A program made the position numbers and the translations under genes. From positions 1 through 17,612 of the forward strand of contig JADGIZ010000264.1 in the NCBI GenBank assembly GCA_027604665.1: a stretch of DNA of 17,612 nt. The letters are read 5' to 3'. The notes beneath the pieces are model-generated. The model worked only from the letters and a program-made list of their open reading frames with translations. It searched no databases and was not told the origin of the DNA. Origin of the DNA: Polyrhizophydium stewartii (taxonomy: Eukaryota > Chytridiomycota > Chytridiomycetes > Rhizophydiales). Positions 11,006 through 17,612 of the stretch are shown here, one piece after another (position 1 is the first letter of the stretch; each line of letters begins with the position of its first letter).

Positions 11006-14000
11006 ATGGCGTTTGACTTGACCAGACTCTGCGCCATGACCCGACACCGCAATCCATTCCCTGATGCGCGGAAACTGCTCCTGCAGGCGCCACTTCCGGA
11101 CGTCGTCGAGACAGTTACACAAACCGGGAGCTCCGCACTCGCTGGAACCTCACACCCCGACTTTGACAAGGTCAAACAGACCATTGAAACCCTTCGCGAG
11201 GCGATCGAGGTGACGCACTGGAACCCGCCAGCCAACAAAGTCCGTAGCGTGGGCTTACCAGTGGCAGGCGTGGCTTTCAGGCGTCCGAGAAGACGTTCAA
11301 GGAGAACTTGACCATCCGGCGCCTCTTTCCCGCCGTTGGGCTCGTGTTCCCGGCCAACGAGATGTCGGGCCTCGTCGTCGAGGAGTCGTTTGTCGACTCG
11401 GTGTCTCGCGCACGCCAAGAGCTGCTCGCAGTCAAATCGCGCGACAAGGCCTCTGCCGACAAGCAAACAGCCAATGCCGAAGTGCTGAGGAGCAGCCTCA
11501 AGGCCAAGATCACGGATGCGCAGGCGGCGTTCCGCAAGCGTAACGAGCTGATTCGCGGTGAGCCGCAAAAGTCGAATGTCGAAAAGAATGTCACACTGCA
11601 CCCATGCTGACTGCTGCCTCGCAGCCGGGCCGGTCTTTGTGCGTCACTTTTACTGCGCCTTTGGCCGCATCCTGGACATAACGGCCTTGTGTGACTCGGT
11701 CTTTGCGGTCTTCAGCGCGGCCAACACGCTTGGTGCGATGAATGGCAATCGACATCCGAGTATTGCTGCTGCTGACGTCGTAAGCAGAGATCTGGCAGAT
11801 CGGCGATCTCGTCGACGGAGATGCCTTGCTCAAAGAGTTTGAAATTTTCAACACCGACCCAATCGCTCTGGTCATCCCCATGGCCAACGAAGACGCCTCG
11901 GTGCTGTCGGGGAGCTCTGGATCGGAGCGAGCGGGGATTTTCGACGCTAGTTTCATCAACTCAAGACGGCCGAGCCACTATTCTGCCCCGCAACCGCCAG
12001 ACCGTCCGAGCACATCGGCACGACCGAGCCCGCGAAAGTCGTCTGCCGTACGCGCGTATGCACAGCTCATGGCGACCATGGGCAACGGGCTCATTCCGCA
12101 AGAGGCTCAAGCATCGGCTGGAGCACCCAACATCATCCTCAGAACCCCAGACGCCAAGGATAGCGCAAAGCTGCAAGGCCATGGCACGGTGCCGCGGAGT
12201 CTGCTCAAGCTGCGCGATATCGAGCGGCGTGAGGTCGGCGACTTGTCTGCCTATGAGAGCATGATGTCACCAGAAGATCTTGAGCTATTTCGCGCCAACG
12301 TTGGCGTCATTCGGCGGAGGCAGACGTTCTTTCTTGGTTGCGAGAGCGGAAAGGCAGCGATTGTCGAGATACTTTGGGAAGTCGACGCCAGCAAGAAAAC
12401 ATCGGCAGGTGCATGCTAATTTGATCATTTGAGAGCACAGCAGGCTGACATCAGTGGCGCTCAGTCGTTCTCAATCAAAGTCAGCACTTGGAAGCAACTG
12501 TCGCACATGCCGTTGATGCACGGACTGTACTGCCGTCCAGAGCGGGGAACGCCGCTTGTTATCGTAGAGACACGCACAAACGGCGGCGAACATGAGCTGC
12601 AGGCACTTACGCCGACGCTCGAGATCGAGTGGCTGGTAAAGATGAGCGTACTGCAGGCTGTCGCGACGGACCATCAGCCAAGAGTGGTGCCGCAGGACAA
12701 GCACGAGCACGACAAGCGAGGGCCGGGACATGCAAGGCACTTGTGTAAGTGGCGCCACGCACCACGTGCCGGCAGGCCCCAGATAAACAAGCCTTGATGG
12801 CTGACTTGCAGTCTGAGGGCAGATGAAGCGACAATATCAAGCTACTGCTATGACCCGGTGCACAAGTGCGTGATAGTCGCGCTTAAACAAGGCGTGATTC
12901 TCCGATTGTTTTACGACCGCGACGAGCTTCAGGCAGATGGCTCGATCAAAGGCTACACCGGCCCGCTGTCGCCGCTGTCGCCAGGGCTGGCGGACGAGCC
13001 CTCGTCCGGGTATTTTGATATCGCGCCAAGCATTATGAATGCATTGACACTCAAGATTGTTTGGGCCGGGAACGTGAGCAGCGGTGGGAATTCCGGATCG
13101 CAAGAACCACCAGTTGACAGTTAAGCCCTCGCATCAGGTGACCCCTGTCCACAAGCCCCGTGTTCCGACGGCGGGCACCTCAATCGACCCATTTTCAGGT
13201 CAAACAAGCGCGAATCGCAAGCCATCGATGTCTCCTTCAGCCGAATCTGCTTTGCCGACGACCGTAGGCTCCTCCCGTACACACCGTGCTGGCTCCATGC
13301 TCGAGAGTTCTGACGCTTCGCCGAAACCTCAAAGAGCCCCGGTCGTGAGTCGCTGATGGGAGTCCGCAATCCACCGCCTGGTGCTAACATAGCGACCGAC
13401 AGGTAACTGCGATGCTCTCGTACAAAAGCCGTCGCACAGGAAAGCCTTGCTTGGTCATGTCGGTGGATGACGGCGTCTTTCGCATATTCTCAAATGAGTC
13501 GCGCAAAGCGCTCATTGCTCCCGACTTTGTGGACTTGAGGCACGATTTCAGCACCGAGCGAAAGCTCTCCTCGCAGCTTCACATCGAAGGCGACGCCGAT
13601 GAGCGAGATGTGTCGCTCCTGCCGTCAAGCATCGACGTGGCCGCTCTCAGGAGCGGAAACTTTCTGCTGGCGTACACGCAAAAGTGTAAGTTCCGTCTTG
13701 GACCACAAACCGGGGCAGAGGCTGGCACCAACTGCTGACTCTTGCACGACAGCGACGCTCATTACGCTGCAGCCTGAGAGCCCCGCGGCCAACGCACGCG
13801 TCGAAGTCAACGTGATATCCAACCGCCGCGCCGTTGCCGAAGATGCGCCTGGCGATGATGCGCCAGCTCGGGCTCGGCGTGCCAAGAGCGCCGGCATCCT
13901 TGGCGCCAGACGCGGCACGTGGAGCGGCCAGGGCGAACACAGCGCGAGCGAGGTGACAGAGCCGTGGGAGGCGTTTACCCAGCGGATCAAGGTTCTTGAC

Positions 14001-14087
14001 GAGGAAGCCGGGCTCGGGGTGCTCTGGTCATGCCGCGAGTGGAGCCTATTCTCGCTTGAGAAGCTGGCTGCATATGAGACCGAGTAA
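11006..14087 (+). CDS. Uncharacterised beta-propeller-like protein, tandem paralogue C
   Basis: Nine exons: 11006-11209, 11281-11557, 11625-11732, 11788-12404, 12465-12744, 12823-13073, 13114-13344, 13403-13685 and 13753-14087, about 861 residues. The blocks follow the order of A and B: helix VKQTIETLREAIE, ASEKTFKENLTI, coiled coil LKAKITDAQAAFRKRNELIR, blade VFSAANTLEIWQI, a Ser/Pro/Arg linker, MMSPEDLELFRANVGVIRRR, VIVALKQGVILRLFYDRD, MSVDDGVFRIFSNES and SCREWSLFSLEKLA. Exon 2 (277 nt) equals B exons 2+3 (186+91 nt), showing precise absence of that intron. The fourth intron needs a GC donor. A start at 11036 (MTRHRNPF) is also possible. The exon 12823 start uses acceptor ggcag rather than the closer-looking ttgcag at 12811, because only 12823 keeps the frame and the alignment. 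Function unknown; it converges on the PacC-like gene with a 204-bp gap. Confidence 0.8.
12405..12464 (+). other. GC-AG intron, fourth intron of paralogue C (60 nt)
   Basis: The donor is tcg|gcaggt, the acceptor gctcag|tcg. This joins KKTS to SFSIKV, matching KKTT|EFSL in B and KKT|EFSF in A, and makes the following exon exactly 280 nt as in A and B. The GT four bases downstream (cag|gtgcat) is phase 1, and its only compatible acceptor would leave a 27-nt intron. Confidence 0.7.
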
Positions 14088-14291
14088 AGAGAGGTTTATT
14101 GCACAGAGAGATTGTACGTGCGCCTGAGGGGGAGGATGTGGAAGCAAGGATCGCACAGCGGCGTGTTCGATAGGAAACACAAGATCAGGGACAGATAACG
14201 AGGCCAGGCAGCAAGCGGTTGTGCATTTGGGAAGTGGCAGGGAAGGGGGGGGGGAGAGAAATGATTGGGACACATGTGAGCAGACTGATCA
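14088..14291. other. Convergent 3' region, paralogue C / PacC-like gene
   Basis: This 204-bp region separates two convergent stops. It contains a G10 run at 14245-14254 and, on the minus strand, an AATAAA hexamer at 14095-14100. No plus-strand AATAAA was seen for paralogue C. Confidence 0.6.
14095..14100 (-). terminator. Candidate poly(A) signal AATAAA for the PacC-like gene
   Basis: A perfect AATAAA on the minus strand about 190 nt after the PacC-like stop. Cleavage 10-30 nt further on would fall in the last exon of paralogue C, so the two transcripts would overlap tail to tail. Confidence 0.4.
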
Positions 14292-16955
14292 CTATTTGAG
14301 CCAGATTGGAAGCGTCGTGGGCAGTTGTGTGTCGTTGGCCAGGTGAACGGCGAGGGCGGCGCGATGACGACGAACGCGGCGCGCGAAGCGGGCAACGAAT
14401 ATACGCCTGTTCTTGCTTCGCACGCATAGCTCGTCGTCTTCCTCGTGCTGATCGACGAGTTGCCGCAGGTCTTCGAGTCCAGGGTCAGACATGTAGCCCT
14501 CGATGGCGTGGCTTGGGACGGAGGAGGCCATGGACATTTGTTTGAAGTGGTCGCCCATGACATAGTGCGTGCGCACGTGCTTGTTGAGGTCCTGCGGGCG
14601 CTTGAAGCGCCGCTTGCACGTCTTCATGCATGGTTGCCGGGCGCGTGAGCCACCGCGGGCGCCACCGTCTGCGTTGAGTCACGCCCGCGGGAGGAGGAGC
14701 AACCGCCCAGCAGCGCAAAGACTCACCCTGCACTTGAAGGGCTTCATGGTGATGTGGACCTTGACGTGCGACGTGAGGTGGTCGCGCTTGTTGCGCGTGA
14801 ACGAGCAGCCCTTCCAATAGCAGACGAGACACAGGTTGTTGGTGATCCTGCGGCCAATGTGGTCGTTGCAGATGTGTTCGTACAGGCCCTCGGTGTCGTT
14901 GAAGGAGCGAGTGCAAATGTGCGGGTAGGTCCACTCGCAGCGGATTTCACCCATCTGGTCGAGCGAGTCGTCGCTGTCGGTCTTCTGGTTGCCGCCATCG
15001 ATGGACATGGCACTGGGCTCGGTCGAGAGGGGCGTGGGCGGCATGTTGTAGATCAGGTGCGGCTCGCCTTTGATGTACAGCTGAGGGTGCAGCCTGCGCT
15101 GGACCGGGGGCGTCTCTTGGAGGCTGTGCTGCTGCTCACGTGGGCTGTTCTGCTGTCGCTGTTGCTGCTGTTTCTTTTGCTTCTGCTGTGGCGGCCTCTG
15201 CGGGAACGGGGCCGGCTGCTGAGCCAGCTGCGGCGCCGGCTGCTCCTGCGACAACGGCGGCGGCCGGTGCATCTGCTGCTTGCGGTAGCCATCGTGGCGC
15301 TGCAGGAGTTCATCGCGCTGGTGGGAGTGCGGGTGGTAACCTTCGCGGTGCTGGTGGTGCTCGTGGGGCAAGTAGCGGCCCTGCTGCTCCTGATCAGGGC
15401 GACGGTAAGGCTCGCGGTGAGTCGGTTCGCGCGGCTCCTCGAGAGAATAGTGGAACGGATACGTCTCGTCCGGCTGCAGCTGGTAGTACTCGTAATGTGT
15501 CTCGCCAGAGTATGGGTACCGGTCGCTGTACTCAAGCTGCGGCAGCGGCAGCGGCAGGATCGGCGGGAGCGGGCCGAAGTGGACGTGAGGAGAGGGCTGC
15601 ATCGGCTCGGCGCGTTGCGGGTAGCGGGGGACGGCGTCGAAGTCTTGACCGCTTGCTTGACCCGGGGCACCGAGGAAGCCGGGGCCTTGGTGGTAGTGGT
15701 CGTGGCCGTGGCCGTGGCCGTAGCCGTGGCCATGGACATGGCCGTGGTCGAGGTCGTCGTGGTGCCAGGTCGGAGCGTGGCCGTGACGAGCGCGCTTGGC
15801 GAGACCCGCTCCCGCGAAAGGCCCGCTGCCGGGGCCTATCGGGCGAGCCGAAGAGTAGGCGAATGCCGCGGCCGAGTAGGGCATCGTTTGTGGAACGGGT
15901 GGCAAGTCGCTTTGGGTGCCAAGTACGGCGGATGATGGCACCGTCGGAGGCGGCACCGCGGTGGACAAGTCGACGCCGCCGGCCGCTCCAGGGAACGCGA
16001 TGGCAGGCCCGGCGACGATGGCCGGATCCGGGAGCAGCGAGAGGGCGGCCTGCGCCGGCGTGAGCAGGTCGGACGGCGGCGGGCCAGCGGCGGCCGGCAG
16101 CGGCAGCTGGTCGAGCTGGTCGGAGCCTGGCTTGGCAAGCATGCTGTTGAAGAGCATCAGGTTGTGAGCAAGCTGCAGTGTCGTCGACGACAGCGACGAC
16201 CCCGACGTGGGCGACGACGATCCGGACGACGAGGCGCCGGAGAGGGCAGCAAGCGACGAGTCGGGCGACGAGCCCGCGGGCGGCTGCAGCGAGCACAGCG
16301 GCGCGTTCGGGCCGAGCGACTCTGGCCGGAGCGGCAGCGCGCCGTGCACAGGCACCGGGAACGCGCCGGCGCCAAGCCCGGCGGTCGCCAAGACAGGCGC
16401 GTTGGCGGGCGGTGCGCCGCCCTGGGCGCTGGGGGCGGCGGCCGCCGCCACGGCGCGGTGGGCGTGCGCCTGCGCCTGTGCCAGCTCGTGCGCGAGGCGG
16501 CGGCGACCTTGCCACGAGAGCACGCTGTCGGCGGGCACGTCCGCGCCGCCCGGCCCGCCGTCGAGCTCGTCGGCGTTGATGGGCGACAGGAGCGCCTGCT
16601 GATCAAACCCGCCGCCGCCGCCGCTGCCGACGCCGCCGCCGCCGCCGCCGCCGTTGCTGCTGCTGCTGCTGGCGAGGCCAATAAAGTCGGTCAGAAGGCT
16701 GGCGCTGTCACCTATGGCGCGCAGCAGGCCCGGCTCGCCCGCCGCGGCGTCCTCGCCCTCGCCGTCCGCGCCGGCCGCCCCCGCCGACTTGTTGCCAGCG
16801 TCGCCAAATCCGTTGGCAACGCTGCCGGCGACCGCACTGTCGCCATCGCGAGCGCGGCGGTCGCCGCCTGCGCCGCCACGGCCGGCGCCGCCGCTGTCGG
16901 CTTTCGAAACACTTGCCACGGGCGCCGAAGCCCGCTTCCGTGGCTGCTTCCCCAT
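14292..16955 (-). CDS. RIM101: PacC/Rim101-type C2H2 zinc-finger transcription factor
   Basis: Exon 1 is 16955-14727, exon 2 is 14621-14292, about 852 residues. Three C2H2 fingers span residues 673-762. Finger 1 is C673-x7-C681-x12-H694-x4-H699, running into the DHIGRRITNNLCLVC linker. Finger 2 is C-x4-C-x12-H-x3-H with the KRDHLTSHVKVH signature. Finger 3 is C742-x2-C745-x12-H758-x3-H762 with FKRPQDLNKH. The two CxW fingers followed by KRDH and KRPQDLKKH-like motifs define the PacC/Rim101 family, the nuclear effector of ambient alkaline pH signalling that binds GCCARG-type sites. The N-terminus is basic (GKQPRKRAS, possible nuclear signal). The long N-terminal region is low complexity: Gly and Ser runs, Ala/Pro stretches, a His-rich tract near 389-422 and a Gln-rich tract near 565-610. 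Unusually, the fingers are at the C-terminal end with only about 90 residues after them, whereas ascomycete PacC has them near the N-terminus. A GTPase or Zap1-like identity is excluded by the finger signatures. Confidence 0.92.
14622..14726 (-). other. Intron of the PacC-like gene (105 nt, phase 0)
   Basis: On the minus strand the donor is cagg|gtgagt and the acceptor is catgaag|acg. Splicing joins KPFKCR to TCKRRFKRPQ, which completes the two cysteines of finger 3 with exact C-x2-C-x12-H-x3-H spacing. The intron thus splits a finger between its two cysteines. Confidence 0.88.
15687..15789 (-). repeat. Histidine-rich coding tract of the PacC-like gene
   Basis: Imperfect GGCCAC/GGTCAC repeats on the minus strand encode a tract with 13 histidines in about 35 residues, including VHGHGYGHGHGHDHYH. 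It lies about 250 residues before the fingers. Confidence 0.9.
16609..16672. repeat. GCC/GCT trinucleotide microsatellite
   Basis: Plus-strand runs of gcc and gct triplets, interrupted once or twice. On the minus strand they encode a serine run followed by glycine runs in the N-terminal part of the PacC-like protein. Length variation among strains would be expected. Confidence 0.9.
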
Positions 16956-17272
16956 TGCGATGCAGTCTGGTCGGCAGAGGCGGGCAGCCGTCCGCCAGCC
17001 CCCCTCGTCTGCGAACTGAAATGCCCCAGCGCGAAAATCTGCTTCGGGCGGCGTGCTTCTGGCGCGCCGTCGTCAAGGAGAACGCGCAGGCGCGCATGGG
17101 CCTCCCTTGGGCCACCTTTGGGTGAGACCGTAGGCTGGGAGATATCAGTCACTGGCCGAACGTGGGCCACCCGCGCGGGTCGGTCGCAGGCTCCGTCAAG
17201 GCGCATCGTCGGGCCTGGTCGACCCTCAGCCGCGTATTTTGTTGGAGCTTGCTCACACCAACCGCAACCGCC
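16956..17272. promoter_or_regulatory. Divergent promoter region, PacC-like gene / unknown gene
   Basis: A 317-bp gap between two divergent starts. A tattttg patch at 17236-17242, about 31 bp before the plus-strand ATG, is the only TATA-like element. I found no GCCAAG (PacC consensus) on either strand here, so no autoregulatory site is evident by eye. Confidence 0.45.
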
Positions 17273-17612
17273 ATGTCCGACATCAACCCGCTCGCCTCCG
17301 CCATCACGCCGCTGGTGCCGCGCCTTGTCCCGGCCGCCGACGCGCCGGACTCGGCCGTCGCCACGGCCGTCGCTGCGTGGGACTCGCTGCGTGCCATGCT
17401 CGAGCAGCGTGGGTCACATGGCCGGCTTGCCAAGTCTGCCGCCTGCCGCGGCGGCATGTGCAGACACAGCCTTGATCGTCGGGCAGGCTGCCGTGTCGGC
17501 CGGAGTCGCGCCGGCCATGTCCGAGTGCCTGACGTCGTCGTCGGCCGCCGTCAAGGTGAGCCGCCTCGACCCGCCGCCGCCCGGCCGCCGCGACCGCATC
17601 TGGTTCACACGC
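17273..17612 (+). CDS. Unknown protein, 5' end only
   Basis: The gene runs off the window. The ATG at 17273 opens MSDINPLASAITPLVPRLVP, an Ala/Pro/Val-rich N-terminus. A stop-free continuation needs a small intron, best placed at 17409-17469 (donor c|gtgggt, acceptor cacag|cc, phase 1, 61 nt), giving LEQ-P-LIVGQAAVSAGVAP and then SECLTSSSAAVK. After AAVK there is a good donor (gtgagc at 17555), although the frame also stays open to the edge. No domain is recognisable in about 90 residues. It is transcribed divergently from the PacC-like gene. Confidence 0.5.
   Translation, partial: MSDINPLASAITPLVPRLVPAADAPDSAVATAVAAWDSLRAMLEQRGSHGRLAKSAACRGGMCRHSLDRRAGCRVGRSRAGHVRVPDVVVGRRQGEPPRPAAARPPRPHLVHT

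Noticed and set aside
12409..12435. GT-AG intron in paralogue C using the gtgcat donor
   Set aside because: The only acceptor in a compatible phase leaves a 27-nt intron and an insertion relative to A and B; the GC donor at 12405 gives exact alignment.
12812..12822. Acceptor ttgcag at 12811 for exon 6 of paralogue C
   Set aside because: It looks better as a site but puts the exon in the wrong frame; the acceptor at 12822 keeps phase 1 and equal length with A and B.
3876..14087. One giant gene instead of three
   Set aside because: Each copy has its own stop after the GREW block and its own N-terminal helix exon; no splice sites bridging the gaps in phase were evident, although read-through transcription is possible.
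14754..15935. Plus-strand open frame of 393 codons antisense to the PacC-like gene
   Set aside because: It is the complement of GC-rich low-complexity coding sequence; its translation is an unstructured Val/Leu/Arg-rich string, while the opposite strand encodes unmistakable zinc fingers.
1..17612. CRISPR arrays, insertion sequences, tRNA or rRNA genes
   Set aside because: No spaced direct repeats, terminal inverted repeats with a transposase, or tRNA/rRNA-like sequence were recognised by eye.

Overview
The window is nuclear DNA of a GC-rich fungus. The evidence is short spliceosomal introns (about 40-105 nt, one of 289 nt) with CTAAC/CTGAC-like branch sites, a PacC/Rim101-type zinc-finger regulator, and a mitochondrial YqeH/Gep3-type GTPase with one intron. 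The ankyrin-like remnant, very short intergenic gaps and high GC fit an early-diverging, chytrid-like lineage, but that placement is inference and not directly shown.

Layout, left to right. (1) 1-295: GC-rich sequence with no supported gene. (2) 296-1575, minus strand: a decayed-looking ankyrin-like gene with one in-frame TAG, one frame change and a 4 x 12 bp tandem repeat. (3) 1835-3711, plus strand: the circularly permuted mitochondrial GTPase GEP3/YqeH. (4) 3876-14087, plus strand: three head-to-tail paralogues (here A, B and C) of a family I do not recognise. Each has an N-terminal helix, a short coiled coil, several beta-propeller-like (degenerate WD-like) blades, disordered Ser/Pro/Arg linkers and a C-terminal 'GREW' block. 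I resolved them to 10, 9 and 9 exons by aligning exon ends among the copies. Phases match throughout, two homologous exons have identical length in all three (108 and 280 nt), and B and C have each lost one different intron. (5) 14292-16955, minus strand: a PacC/Rim101 zinc-finger transcription factor of about 852 residues, with its fingers unusually at the C-terminal end and a histidine-rich tract in the middle. It converges on paralogue C. (6) 16956-17272: the shared divergent promoter region. (7) 17273 to the window end, plus strand: the 5' part of an unknown gene.

The most interesting element is the tandem trio. The three proteins differ strongly in sequence but keep the same splice map, so this looks like an old, diverged local expansion of an undescribed propeller family. 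GC-AG introns are needed to explain at least two of the junctions. Nothing in the sequence ties the trio functionally to the GTPase or to the pH regulator; the neighbours look independent.
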